From VAZQ01 sp963758945 (GTDB lineage: Bacteria > Pseudomonadota > Alphaproteobacteria > Rhizobiales > Xanthobacteraceae): a DNA stretch of 64,000 nucleotides. Every line of letters starts with the position of its first letter. Position 1 is the stretch's first letter. Below, piece after piece: positions 31,208 through 39,453 of this stretch. The notes below the pieces were generated by a model. That model searched no databases and was not told the DNA's origin. It saw only the letters and a list, made by a program, of their open reading frames with translations. Both the position numbers and the translations under genes were made by a program. Location: positions 1,178,001-1,242,000 of the forward strand of contig CAVWXY010000006.1 of assembly GCA_963758945.1 (NCBI GenBank). The letters are read 5' to 3'.

Positions 31208-32101
31208 CTACAGATCGATTCGCATCAGGTCGTGGGCGATCCGCAACGGTCCGCGGTAGGTCAGGCGGATGTCGGCCACCACCTCTTCCATGAATTGCGG
31301 GCCGATCAGCTCGGCCGGCATGTGCTTGGCGAGATGCTTCTTCAGCACCGGGTTGGTCGTGTCGAAATGCCCGAAATGGGTCGCGACCAGCGACCTGGCG
31401 CGGGCGCTCACCGCGATTTTGCCGAGCTCGAGCGGGCTGGTATGCGCCCAGGTCCCGATGCCGGCACGGCTGCGGAAATCGATCGCCTGCTGCGGAAAGG
31501 TGCATTCGTGGATCAGGAGATCGCAATTCTGCGCCAGCTCGATCAGGCGGTCGCACGGCGCGGTATCGCCGCTGAACACGACGGACTGGCCGTCGATTGT
31601 CTCCATGCGCAGCGCAAAGCACGGCGAAATCTCGCGCGGGATATGCTCGACGTAGCAGGCGCTGACCTTGACGAGTTCGTCCTCGTAGACGGGCCCCGGC
31701 TTGCATTCGCGGACATCGGGCTGCAGCACTGCGAAATTCTGCCGGCGCTGCGGATATTGCGCTCTCGCTTCGATGTCCTTGGCGAAGGCGCCTTCGGCGA
31801 ACAGATGCCGCGCGAACGAGGCTGTCTCCGGCGGGCCGATCACGACCGGCGCCGTCTGCCGCCCGAAGATCCAGGTGGAGATCAGGAAATACGGAAAGTC
31901 TGCAATGTGGTCGAAATGCAGGTGCGACAGGAAGATCACGTCGACCTCGGCGGGGTCGACGCCGGCGCGGACCAGCTGATGGGTGGCGCCGTGCCCGCAA
32001 TCGAACAGGTAATGGCGGCCGTGCACCGTGATCAGGATGGAGGAATGGTTGCGGTCGGGGTCGACCAGCGCCGCCCCGGTCCCGAGCATGACGATGCGCA
32101 T
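31208..32101 (-). CDS. RNase Z-like MBL-fold metallohydrolase
   Basis: A 297-residue MBL-fold hydrolase of the RNase Z/arylsulfatase-like branch. It has MRIVMLGTGAALVDPDRNHSS, LFDCGHGATHQL, the zinc motif SHLHFDHIADF, the bridging Asp in VVFSGDTAPCDRLIELAQ, and VATHFGHF at the end. All metal ligands are present. ATG at 32101 follows GGAGGA by ten bases; an in-frame ATG at 32128 lacks a ribosome site. It is divergent from the marR gene across a strong palindrome, so it is probably the regulated target. The substrate is unknown. Confidence 0.75.
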   Translation of the reverse strand: MRIVMLGTGAALVDPDRNHSSILITVHGRHYLFDCGHGATHQLVRAGVDPAEVDVIFLSHLHFDHIADFPYFLISTWIFGRQTAPVVIGPPETASFARHLFAEGAFAKDIEARAQYPQRRQNFAVLQPDVRECKPGPVYEDELVKVSACYVEHIPREISPCFALRMETIDGQSVVFSGDTAPCDRLIELAQNCDLLIHECTFPQQAIDFRSRAGIGTWAHTSPLELGKIAVSARARSLVATHFGHFDTTNPVLKKHLAKHMPAELIGPQFMEEVVADIRLTYRGPLRIAHDLMRIDL

Positions 32102-32129
32102 TCGGTTTCGGTCCTCCGGCACTTGCATG

Positions 32130-32157
32130 GAAAATATAATACTTATATTATATTTTC
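32130..32157. promoter_or_regulatory. 12-bp-arm palindrome, probable MarR operator
   Basis: GAAAATATAATA and TATTATATTTTC are perfect inverted arms around CTTA. The AT-rich element sits in otherwise GC-rich DNA, directly adjacent to the marR start codon at 32158, and 28 bases before the divergent hydrolase start. It contains TATAAT on both strands, so bound repressor would cover both -10 regions. Confidence 0.7.
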
Positions 32158-32682
32158 ATGGCGAAGACGTCCACCCGGAAGCAGGCCCGCGCCGACCTCT
32201 CGCCGTTCCCGCACGCCGCGCCCGCGAAATACCGCATCACCGACTATCCGATGCACTACATCGCCGCGGTTCAGCGGCAGAACCAGGTCAATCTCGGCCA
32301 CAGCCTGCGGTCGTCCGGCCTGTCGGTCCCCATGTGGCGCGCGCTCGCGGCGCTCTACGACGACGACGATCAGACCATCGGCCAGATCGCGGAGAAGGCG
32401 GTGCTCGACCGCTCGAGCCTCGGTCGCCTGCTCGAGGACATGGCGCGCGAGGGGCTGGTGGAGCGGGAAAGCCCGCCGGATGATCGGCGGGCCGTCCTGA
32501 TCCGCCTGTCGCCGGCGGGACGCAAGCGTTTCGAGGCGTCGCTGCCCGCGGCGCGCAGGCACTATCGCAACCTCCTGCATGGATTCAGCGCGGAGGAGTT
32601 TGCGACCTTGATGCGGCTCCTGCGCCGGCTCAAGGCGAACACGCGCATGATGTCGGACGCGGCGACGCTGGAGAGCGATTAG
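32158..32682 (+). CDS. MarR-family transcriptional regulator
   Basis: A 174-residue winged-helix repressor. It shows SVPMWRALAALYDDDDQTIGQIAEKAVLDRSSLGRLLEDMAREGLVERE followed by the wing DDRRAVLIRLSPAGRKRFE, the MarR DNA-binding core with its conserved DxR. MarR proteins bind palindromes and release them on binding small, often aromatic, ligands. The ATG follows immediately after the palindrome arm, with no ribosome-binding site, so the message is probably leaderless or nearly so. It is divergent from one MBL hydrolase and upstream of another (GntH-like), the likely regulon together with the neighbouring Bug receptor. Confidence 0.85.
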   Translation: MAKTSTRKQARADLSPFPHAAPAKYRITDYPMHYIAAVQRQNQVNLGHSLRSSGLSVPMWRALAALYDDDDQTIGQIAEKAVLDRSSLGRLLEDMAREGLVERESPPDDRRAVLIRLSPAGRKRFEASLPAARRHYRNLLHGFSAEEFATLMRLLRRLKANTRMMSDAATLESD

Positions 32683-32730
32683 CGCATGTCCCGGAAAAGT
32701 GGGAACGGGTTTTCCGATAAGGACATGCGC
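32682..32730. repeat. Palindromic repeat of the GCATG-TCC family, copy A
   Basis: GCGCATGTCCCGGAAAAGTGGG...GGTTTTCCGATAAGGACATGCGC forms a 49-base hairpin unit. It overlaps the last base of the marR stop. The same family occurs at 33820 and, degenerate, at 26778, and is common in Bradyrhizobium-type genomes. Confidence 0.7.
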
Positions 32731-32767
32731 AAACAAAAGGATCTAGAGCCCTAGGGATTCATGGCGC

Positions 32768-33820
32768 ATGACGAAACGCGATCATTATTACCCCAACACC
32801 GAGGCGCTCGCCCCCGACGAGATGCGCATCATCGCGCTCGGCACCGGGCGTCCCTTCGTGCGGCGCGCGCAGGCCAACACGTCCTGGCTGATCGAGCTCG
32901 GCAACGGCGACAAGTTCGTCTTCGATTTCGGCTCGGGCTCGCAGGTCAACTTCACCGCGCTGGAAATTCCGCATCAGGACATCACCGCCTATTTTGCCAC
33001 CCATCTGCATACCGACCATGTCGGCGATTTCGCTCAGGTCTGGATCGGCAGCTGGGCCGGCGGGCGCTCCAAGCCGCTCGTCGTCTACGGCCCGTCCGGA
33101 CCCGAGCCGAAATACGGCACGCGTCACTTCATCCGTTGCCAGATGGACTCGTTCGCCTGGGATACCGACACGCGGCTCGGATTGCTGCCGGATGCCGGCG
33201 CCGAGGTCGAGGTGCATGAATTCGATTTCCGGCAGACCGGTGCGGTCTACGACACGAACGGCGTCGTGATCAAAAGCTTTCCCGCCGTCCACATCTATGA
33301 CGGCCCGGTCAGCTACCGGCTGGAATGGAACGGGCTCTGCTTTGTTTTTTCCGGAGACACCACGCCGAGCCAATTCTTCGTCGATAATGCGAAGAATGCC
33401 GACCTCGTCGTGCACGAGGCATTCAATACGGTTTCGCAGTTGATGGAACGCTCGGGTTATGACGAGCGGATGGCGAAAGGCATCGGCACGATCGCGCACA
33501 CGGCGCCGTCGGAAGTCGGCCACGTCCTCGACGCGGTCGATCCGCGACACGCCGCGATCTATCACTTCTTCAACGACTTCGATACCGCGTTCGAGATCGA
33601 GCGCGACGTGCGCCGGCACTATCAGGGCCCGCTCTCGCTCGCGCAGGACCTGATGGTGTTCAACGTCACGCCGCGCGACATTCGGGTCCGCCTCGCGGTG
33701 ACCCCCGATCACGTGTGGCCGAACAAGGAACGTCACCAGGCGTTCCGTTCCGGCTCGCGCAAGCAACGCCTGCAAATGTCGCGTTGGCTCGCCGACAAGC
33801 AGCTGTTTCCGAAATTCTAG
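32768..33820 (+). CDS. MBL-fold metallohydrolase of the GntH type
   Basis: A 350-residue MBL-fold enzyme. DHYYPNTEALAPDEMRIIALGTG, LGNGDKFVFDFGSGS, the zinc motif THLHTDHVGDFAQVWIG, FSGDTTPSQFFVDNAKNADLVVHEAF and the long C-terminal region match the group annotated as guanitoxin-biosynthesis MBL hydrolase GntH. Members occur widely in bacteria that do not make guanitoxin, so the name marks a family, not a pathway. All metal ligands are present. There is no signal peptide. It lies between two palindromic repeats and upstream of a Bug receptor gene on the same strand. Confidence 0.75.
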   Translation: MTKRDHYYPNTEALAPDEMRIIALGTGRPFVRRAQANTSWLIELGNGDKFVFDFGSGSQVNFTALEIPHQDITAYFATHLHTDHVGDFAQVWIGSWAGGRSKPLVVYGPSGPEPKYGTRHFIRCQMDSFAWDTDTRLGLLPDAGAEVEVHEFDFRQTGAVYDTNGVVIKSFPAVHIYDGPVSYRLEWNGLCFVFSGDTTPSQFFVDNAKNADLVVHEAFNTVSQLMERSGYDERMAKGIGTIAHTAPSEVGHVLDAVDPRHAAIYHFFNDFDTAFEIERDVRRHYQGPLSLAQDLMVFNVTPRDIRVRLAVTPDHVWPNKERHQAFRSGSRKQRLQMSRWLADKQLFPKF

Positions 33821-33868
33821 AGCATGATCCCGAAAAGTGGGCGCCGGTTTTCGGAAAGGATCATGCTC
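33820..33868. repeat. Palindromic repeat of the GCATG-TCC family, copy B
   Basis: GAGCATGATCCCGAAAAGTGGG...GGTTTTCGGAAAGGATCATGCTC, a 49-base hairpin that starts at the last base of the preceding stop codon. It is the best-preserved copy of the family here and could act as a transcription or RNA-decay barrier. Confidence 0.75.
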
Positions 33869-33943
33869 CAGCGATAACAGCGATAACTGGAATTGGTGCC
33901 GGGATGAGAGTTCGGGTAGCTCGTCGCAACCACAGGAGGTGTC

Positions 33944-34921
33944 ATGTTCGGGCTCGATCGTCGCCGGCACGTCGCAATGGCAGCCGCGCTTGCGCTGCTG
34001 CCCATAATTCCCGCGCAGGCCCAGACCTATCCCGACCGCCCGATACGCGTCGTGCTGCCGTACACGGCCGGCGGCGTATCGGACGTCATCATGCGCCTGC
34101 TGGCGCCCAAGATGGAGGAGAAGCTCGGGCAAAAGCTCGTCATCGAGGCCAAGCCCGGCGCCGCCGGCAATATCGGCACGTTGGAGGTCGCGAAAGCCGA
34201 GCCCGACGGCTACACGATCCTGGTCGCGGCGACCAACAATTTCGTCATCAATCAGTTCACGATGAAGATGCCGGTCGATCCGCTCGTGGCATTGACGCCG
34301 GTCGCGAAACTGGCCGACGTGCCGCTGGTGCTGTTTTCCAACCCGTCCGTGCCGGCGAGGAATTTCGCGGAGTTCCTGGCTTACGCGAGAAAGAACCCGG
34401 GCAAGCTGAATTTCGGATCGCCCGCGCCGGGCACCGTCAATCACCTGCTGCTCGAACGCGTCAAGCAGGTGACCGGGATCGACATGGTGCACATTCCGTT
34501 CCGCGGCTCGCCGCAAGGCGTGATGGCCGTTCTGGCGAACGAGATCCAGCTCTTCACCGTCGGCCTCGCGGCCGGCGCCGGGCATCTCAAGGAGGGCAAG
34601 CTGACCGCGCTTGCGGTCGCAACCGAGCGGCGATTGCCGAACCTTCCGGATGTTCCCACCATGATTGAAAGCGGGCTGCCGGGCTTCACCGGTGCCAATT
34701 GGTGGGGCATGGCCGTGCCGAAAGGCACGCCCGAGCCGGTCATCCGCAAGCTCACCGATGCCGTCTCGGAAGCGCTGCGGGACCCTGCGGTGGTCGCGCG
34801 TTTTGCCGCCATGGGGCTGTTGATCCCCAGCGAGACGCCGGCCCAATTCGCCGCCGGGCTGAGAGCGGAAGCGGAACTGTGGTCGGAGACCGTCCGCCGG
34901 GGCAAGATCACGATCGAATGA
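33944..34921 (+). CDS. Bug-family (TctC-type) periplasmic solute receptor 3
   Basis: A 325-residue Bug receptor with a signal peptide (MAAALALLPIIPAQAQ after a basic start). TYPDRPIRVVLPYTAGGVSDVIMRLLA, PGAAGNIGTLEVAKAEPDGYTILV and HIPFRGSPQGVMAVLANEIQL are the family signatures. An AGGAGG ribosome site precedes the ATG. It follows the GntH-like gene on the same strand after a repeat. No permease genes lie nearby. The ligand is unknown; linkage to the MarR-controlled hydrolases suggests import of their substrate. Confidence 0.86.
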   Translation: MFGLDRRRHVAMAAALALLPIIPAQAQTYPDRPIRVVLPYTAGGVSDVIMRLLAPKMEEKLGQKLVIEAKPGAAGNIGTLEVAKAEPDGYTILVAATNNFVINQFTMKMPVDPLVALTPVAKLADVPLVLFSNPSVPARNFAEFLAYARKNPGKLNFGSPAPGTVNHLLLERVKQVTGIDMVHIPFRGSPQGVMAVLANEIQLFTVGLAAGAGHLKEGKLTALAVATERRLPNLPDVPTMIESGLPGFTGANWWGMAVPKGTPEPVIRKLTDAVSEALRDPAVVARFAAMGLLIPSETPAQFAAGLRAEAELWSETVRRGKITIE

Positions 34922-35086
34922 GTTTGTGTCGTTGCGCGTGCGACGCCGTCAGCTGGCGATGCGTGGATTGCGTGGCCGCTGCTTTTGCTGCTCGACTGTA
35001 GTGGTGCTCCTCATCCGCCCGTGGGAAGATGAGATAAAGAAGCCCGCTGCTCAGGCGGGCCGCCATCGAGGGCACGGGGAGGGACC

Positions 35087-36145
35087 ATGGGCCGAGACCG
35101 CGGCGAGCATCCGATCGTACATCTCGTCGGCAGCATTCCGCTGCCGGATGCCGAGTCTGTGTTCCGCACCGTGTCGCACGCGGTGGGCCCGCACCTTGTG
35201 CGCCTGCCCGACGGCGAGACCGGCATCCGCAAGACCTGGATCCGCTTCCTGCAGGACGTGCTCGCCTCCGATCCGGCGATCGAGCTCGCCACGGACGTGC
35301 CGCCGTTCAAGTTTACCCAGTGGGACGGCAAGGTCGTGCGCGAGATCCCGCGGCTGCGGGTCAAGCCCGGCGCCGTGCCCGACGCCAAGTCGTTCAGGAC
35401 CGGCTACGCCGACATGGCGATAGCATCGTGGGGCCTGTTCGAGCGCTTGCAGAAGGCGGGTGCCATTCCGGCCAAGGTGAAATTCCAGATCTCGCTGCCG
35501 ACGCCGATCGCGCCGATCTACAACAACATGCTGCCTGCGGATCGCGGCAAGGTGCTGCCGGCGCTCACCGAGCACTTCGTCGGCGAGGTCGCCAAGATCG
35601 CGAGCGCGCTTCCCAACGACCGCATCGCGCTGCAATGGGACGTGTGCCAGGAGGTGCTGGCGTGGGAAGGCTACTACGAGCCCGGCCCGGCCGATTTCCG
35701 CGCCGAGACCATCGGCGTGCTCGCGCAGGTGGGCGACGCGGTGCCCGCGGCGATCGAGCTCGGCTATCACCTGTGCTATGGCAGCCCGGCGGACGAGCAT
35801 ATGGTGCAGCCCAAGGATATGGGCATCATGGTGGAGATGGCGGCCGCCGTCGCCGCGCGCGTCAAGCGCCCGATCCAGTTCTTCCACATGCCGGTGCCGA
35901 AAGGCCGCAGCGATGACGCCTATTTCGCGCCGCTCGCGAAGCTCGCGCTCGGTCCGCAGACCGAGCTCTACCTCGGCCTGATCCACCACAACGACGCCGA
36001 GGGCGATGCGGCGCGCCTCGCCGCCGCCCGCCGCCACGCCCGCGTCGACGGCATCGGCACCGAGTGCGGCATGGCGCGCGGCGATCCGGCGCGGCTGCCG
36101 GGGCTGCTCGCCGCGCATGCCCGCGCCGCGGAGCTGTCGGCGTGA
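35087..36145 (+). CDS. UROD/MetE-like TIM-barrel protein of unknown function
   Basis: A 352-residue protein with a fold pattern like the C-terminal barrel of cobalamin-independent methionine synthase or uroporphyrinogen decarboxylase. It shows IVHLVGSIPLPDAESVFRTV, RLPDGETGIRKTW, a central FQISLPTPIAPIYNNM and ALQWDVCQEVLAWE, and a late GIGTECGMARGDP. The zinc ligands His, Cys, Cys of MetE have only partial candidates (Cys in QWDVCQE and TECGM), so methyl transfer is not assured. No MetE N-terminal half is present. It precedes a methyltransferase gene by 124 bp. Confidence 0.6.
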   Translation: MGRDRGEHPIVHLVGSIPLPDAESVFRTVSHAVGPHLVRLPDGETGIRKTWIRFLQDVLASDPAIELATDVPPFKFTQWDGKVVREIPRLRVKPGAVPDAKSFRTGYADMAIASWGLFERLQKAGAIPAKVKFQISLPTPIAPIYNNMLPADRGKVLPALTEHFVGEVAKIASALPNDRIALQWDVCQEVLAWEGYYEPGPADFRAETIGVLAQVGDAVPAAIELGYHLCYGSPADEHMVQPKDMGIMVEMAAAVAARVKRPIQFFHMPVPKGRSDDAYFAPLAKLALGPQTELYLGLIHHNDAEGDAARLAAARRHARVDGIGTECGMARGDPARLPGLLAAHARAAELSA

Positions 36146-36269
36146 ACGGCGCGGCGGCGCAAGCCGCCCGCGAAGCGATGCCGGCGGGTCGGGCGCGGAC
36201 GGGTTGTTTCGTCAGCCGGGCGTGCATCCGGGGCCAGGATGCGGAATTGCAAACTGCACCGCGCGGCCG

Positions 36270-36899
36270 ATGAGCGCCATCGGCTATCTCGCCATCGGCA
36301 TCGGGCTCGCGCTAGTTGCGGGGGCAGCGTGGTGGTTCGCCTCTCGATACGGTCCCTGCCCGGTATGGCTACGCTGGCTGGTCGAGCTCGACAACCCGTT
36401 CACGCGGACCAACCGCGCGCACGTGATCATCGCGCACCTCGATGTCGCGCCCGGCATGTACGTGCTCGACATCGGCAGTGGTCCCGGGCGCCTCGCCATT
36501 CCCCTCGCCGGGGCCGTCGGGGAGACCGGATGCGTGGTCGCGATCGACGTTCAGGCCGGAATGATCGAGCGCGCGCAGCAAAAGGCCCAGGCCGCGAAGC
36601 TCGCGAATATCCGGTTTGTTCACGCTGCGATCGGGCGAGGGACGCTCGAGCCCGGCCGCGCCGATCGTGCCGTGCTCGTGACCGTGCTCGGGGAGATTCC
36701 CGACCGCGAAGCGGCGCTGACCGAGATTTTTTATGGACTCAAGCCCGGCGGGATCCTGTCGGTGACCGAGGTTGTGTTCGACCCGCACTTCCAACGCCAG
36801 GCGAAGGTTCGGCAGTTGGCGAGCGCGGTCGGCTTTCGTCACAAGGCGCTGTTCGGCAATCGCCTCGCCTACACGATGCACCTGGAGAAACCGACGTAG
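36270..36899 (+). CDS. Membrane-anchored class I SAM-dependent methyltransferase
   Basis: A 209-residue protein with an N-terminal membrane helix (YLAIGIGLALVAGAAWWFA). The methyltransferase fold has motif I VLDIGSGPGRLAIPLAG, motif II VVAIDVQAGMIERAQ and RAVLVTVLGEIPD. The pattern is ubiE/arsM-like, without substrate-specific features. ATG at 36270 begins the membrane helix; the open frame upstream overlaps the preceding gene in another frame and is ignored. It could modify a lipid or quinone at the membrane. Confidence 0.72.
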   Translation: MSAIGYLAIGIGLALVAGAAWWFASRYGPCPVWLRWLVELDNPFTRTNRAHVIIAHLDVAPGMYVLDIGSGPGRLAIPLAGAVGETGCVVAIDVQAGMIERAQQKAQAAKLANIRFVHAAIGRGTLEPGRADRAVLVTVLGEIPDREAALTEIFYGLKPGGILSVTEVVFDPHFQRQAKVRQLASAVGFRHKALFGNRLAYTMHLEKPT

Positions 36900-36971
36900 T
36901 GGGCATGGCGCTGCTGCCGTACGAAGCCGTCGCGGAGGTTTCCCCGCCTTTGCCCACGCTGCGGATCCTTC

Positions 36972-37094
36972 GTAGCCCGGATGGAGCGAAGCGAAATCCG
37001 GGATTCGTGCCGCGCGGCGCGACCGCCTCCGCATTGCGCGGAGCCTGTCATCGGGCCGCGCTTCGCGCGGACCCGTTGGCTCCATGCGGGCTAC
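36972..37094. repeat. Inverted-repeat element with GTAGCCCGGATGGAGC ends
   Basis: GTAGCCCGGATGGAGC on the left and GCTCCATGCGGGCTAC on the right pair over 16 bp with one mismatch, around inner palindromic blocks (GCGAAGCGAAATCCGGG, GGCCGCGCTTCGCGCGG). This is a dispersed element known from Bradyrhizobium-type genomes. It sits between convergent genes and may help end transcription. Confidence 0.6.
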
Positions 37095-37107
37095 TTGCGG
37101 GCTACGG

Positions 37108-38175
37108 TCACTTCACCAGCTTGCTGCTGTAGTCGACCAGGAACGCCTTGATCTCGGGCTTGACGTCGGCGAGCGCCGCCACGATCTCCTGCGCCTCCTC
37201 GCCGGACACCAGGATCGGATCGGTTTTGACGACCTTGGCATAGTCGTGGATGAAAGCCTGGTCCTTCCACAGGTCGACGAAGGCGGCTCGCATGATGGTG
37301 ATGGGCTCGCCCGTGGTCTTGGGCGGCATCAATGCGGTGCGGAACATGGCGACCAGCGGGTCGCTGCTGGCACGCAGCACCTCGTAGGTGAAGCCGGACG
37401 GTTTCTTGCCGCCCTTCACCAGGGCGAAGAATTCCTCGAAGGTCGGCAGGTTGGGGAGCGCTCGGCTGCGCGGATAGCTGCCGTCCTTGGCGCGCGGTGC
37501 GATCTGCCACAACGGAATGACGATGTTGCCCATCGTCGGCTCCACCGATCCGTACCAGCCCGGCAGCGAGGTATTCGCCATTTGCCCCTGATTCTGCAGG
37601 ATCGCGGTTTCCACGTCCTTCAGGCCGCGATAGGCGGGGACCGCCTGGTACTTGAGCCCGAGCAGGTCGAGCGAAAGCGCCTGGTTGATGGTGTTGCTGT
37701 TCTGCGCGTTGAGGGAGAGCGCCTTGAACTCGTGGGTCTTCATGACGTCGGTTGCGACCTTGATTCCTGGCGGGGTGTCCTTGCGCATATACGCCACCAG
37801 CGGGTTCTCCACGCCGGCGATCATGACGAAATCCGAGTAACTGCCGCGCAGCGCCGGATTGCCCACGAGCTGGGCGACGACGTCGAGCGTGAAGAAACCC
37901 ATGGTGTCGCCGTTGGGTGCGGCCTCGGCGAGCTGGTTGCTGCCGATGATGCCGCCGGCGCCGCCGACGTTCTTGATCACGATCGTCGGATTGCCGGGAA
38001 TGTGGGCGGGCAGATGTTGGGCGACGATGCGCCCCTCGATGTCGGTCGGACCGCCCGCCGGGTAATTGACGATCATGGTGATGGTCTTGCCCTTGTAGAA
38101 CTGGGCGAGCGCGGGTTGCGAGCAGACCGCGGGCAACGCGACGGCGAGCGAGGCGAGCAGCATTCTCTTGATCAT
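37108..38175 (-). CDS. Periplasmic solute receptor 4, Bug/TctC-like but divergent
   Basis: A 355-residue exported receptor (signal MLLASLAVALPAVCSQPALAQ). FYKGKTITMIVNYPAGGPTDIEGRIVAQHL carries the loop-one motif, and KNVGGAGGIIGSNQLAEAAPNGDTMGFF the second. The rest is longer than in classical Bug proteins, with few shared residues. It belongs to the TctC-like receptors found beside aromatic-degradation genes. ATG at 38175 starts the signal; the open frame beyond it is not coding. It follows the hydroxycinnamoyl-CoA hydratase-lyase-like gene on the same strand after 129 bases, so uptake of a phenylpropanoid is conceivable. Confidence 0.78.
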   Translation of the reverse strand: MIKRMLLASLAVALPAVCSQPALAQFYKGKTITMIVNYPAGGPTDIEGRIVAQHLPAHIPGNPTIVIKNVGGAGGIIGSNQLAEAAPNGDTMGFFTLDVVAQLVGNPALRGSYSDFVMIAGVENPLVAYMRKDTPPGIKVATDVMKTHEFKALSLNAQNSNTINQALSLDLLGLKYQAVPAYRGLKDVETAILQNQGQMANTSLPGWYGSVEPTMGNIVIPLWQIAPRAKDGSYPRSRALPNLPTFEEFFALVKGGKKPSGFTYEVLRASSDPLVAMFRTALMPPKTTGEPITIMRAAFVDLWKDQAFIHDYAKVVKTDPILVSGEEAQEIVAALADVKPEIKAFLVDYSSKLVK

Positions 38176-38241
38176 GGGTCGGATCCCTCTTGAAGGTCTT
38201 CGGCGGCGGTCGGCCGCTGCGCGCGTTCCGACCGGCGCCCC

Positions 38242-38268
38242 TGTCGTCCCCGCCTGCGCGGGGACGAT
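38242..38268. repeat. Half copy of the GTCGTCCCCGC repeat
   Basis: TGTCGTCCCCGCCTGCGCGGGGACGAT, a compact palindrome identical in its arm to the longer element at 52432. It lies between the receptor and hydratase genes. Confidence 0.5.
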
Positions 38269-38304
38269 CGTCACTGCCGCCGCCCGATCGGCGGAATTTT
38301 TCTG

Positions 38305-39171
38305 TTATCTCTTCGCGGCCGGTTTCGACCGTTGATCGGTCAGCATCGTGCCGAGCTTGAACGGCTCGAAGGTCGGCTTGTAGGATTTCTCGTCGAGGAA
38401 TTGCCGCAGGCCGGTATTGTACGAATCCTCCCTGTCGGCGACCTTGATGGCTTTGCCTTTCTCGGCGAGGTAGTCGTAGGCCTGCGCCACGTCCATGGTG
38501 CGCACGTGCCGGATGGCCTGCTTGGTCGCGCGCAGCACGGCGGCGCTCTTCTTCATCAGCTTCTCGGCGAGCTCGATGGTCGCAGCCTCGAGCTTCTCGG
38601 GTGGAACAGCGTAGTTCACCATGCCGATGCGCGCGGCCTCCTTGCCGTCGAACGGCTCGCCCAGGCAGGCGTAATAGAGCGCGTGGCGCGGCAGCACCAT
38701 GTCCGCGACCACCTTCGAGACGAGCGCGCCCGGCAGGATTCCCCAGTTCACCTCCGACAGCGAGAAGGTCGCGTTCTCGGCCGCGATCGCGAAATCGCAC
38801 GCCAGGAGCTGCATGAACGCGCCGCCGACGCAGTAGCCGTGGACCATCGCGATGGTTGGCTTGTCGTAGTTGTAGATGCGCTCCCAGCGCCAGCGATTGG
38901 CGGCGGCGGCGGCCTTCTTGCGCTCTCCGGGGTCTTTTTCCAACTCGCGGAAGAACTTCTTGAGGTCCTGACCGGCGCTGAAATTGCCGCCCTCGCCGGT
39001 GACCACCACGACCTTGACATTGTCGTCGACCTCGAGTCGTGCCAGCGCGTCGTCCATCTCGTAGTGAAGCGCGGGCGACATGGCGTTGCGCTTTTCCGGC
39101 CGGTTGAGCGCCGCCCAGGCGATGCCGTCGTGGACCCTGACCTTCACGAACTCGTACTTGTAGTCGGCCAT
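38305..39171 (-). CDS. Enoyl-CoA hydratase family, hydroxycinnamoyl-CoA hydratase-lyase-like
   Basis: A 288-residue crotonase. It shows LNRPEKRNAMSPALHYEMDDAL, the oxyanion-hole region GGNFSAGQDLKKFF, YCVGGAFMQLLACDFAIAAE and LSEVNWGILPGALVSKVVAD. The last, with its Glu, is the signature of p-hydroxycinnamoyl-CoA hydratase-lyase, which converts feruloyl- or coumaroyl-CoA to an aldehyde and acetyl-CoA. The Tyr of LKEYF in the Pseudomonas enzyme is Phe here. The C-terminal ARRQFLDEKSYKP-like end is also typical. No feruloyl-CoA synthetase or vanillin dehydrogenase is adjacent, so the exact substrate is open. Confidence 0.75.
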   Translation of the reverse strand: MADYKYEFVKVRVHDGIAWAALNRPEKRNAMSPALHYEMDDALARLEVDDNVKVVVVTGEGGNFSAGQDLKKFFRELEKDPGERKKAAAAANRWRWERIYNYDKPTIAMVHGYCVGGAFMQLLACDFAIAAENATFSLSEVNWGILPGALVSKVVADMVLPRHALYYACLGEPFDGKEAARIGMVNYAVPPEKLEAATIELAEKLMKKSAAVLRATKQAIRHVRTMDVAQAYDYLAEKGKAIKVADREDSYNTGLRQFLDEKSYKPTFEPFKLGTMLTDQRSKPAAKR

Positions 39172-39453
39172 CGGCGATTCCTCCTGTTTGTGGGTGCGAA
39201 GGCAGGCGGCCGCGACGTTGCGGAAATATCCTGCGGCGGGCCCATATCTCTAGAAGAACATTCCGCATTCTCGGCTTCAAGCAGCATCTTTCCCTTGCGC
39301 TCTTCGCGCGTCGATTTGTAGCTCTGCGGCCTCGGCATGCCGGACCCCGGCCCGCATGGCATGTCGATTGTTTCGCCGCCGGCGCGGACCTATATCTGGC
39401 GGCGGTCGGCCGCGAGGCGCGCGGGCCGGGCAGGCGAACGCCAAGGAGGTCCC

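Noticed and set aside
32768..33820. Guanitoxin biosynthesis cluster
   Set aside because: Only the GntH-type hydrolase is present; none of the other guanitoxin genes is seen.
32759..34846. 695-codon minus-strand reading frame
   Set aside because: Shadow of the GntH-like and Bug receptor genes; the translation is rich in Arg, His and Asp without domain patterns, as expected for antisense of GC-rich genes.
37091..39280. 729-codon minus-strand reading frame
   Set aside because: Out-of-frame shadow of the hydratase and receptor genes; low-complexity Arg/Gly-rich translation.
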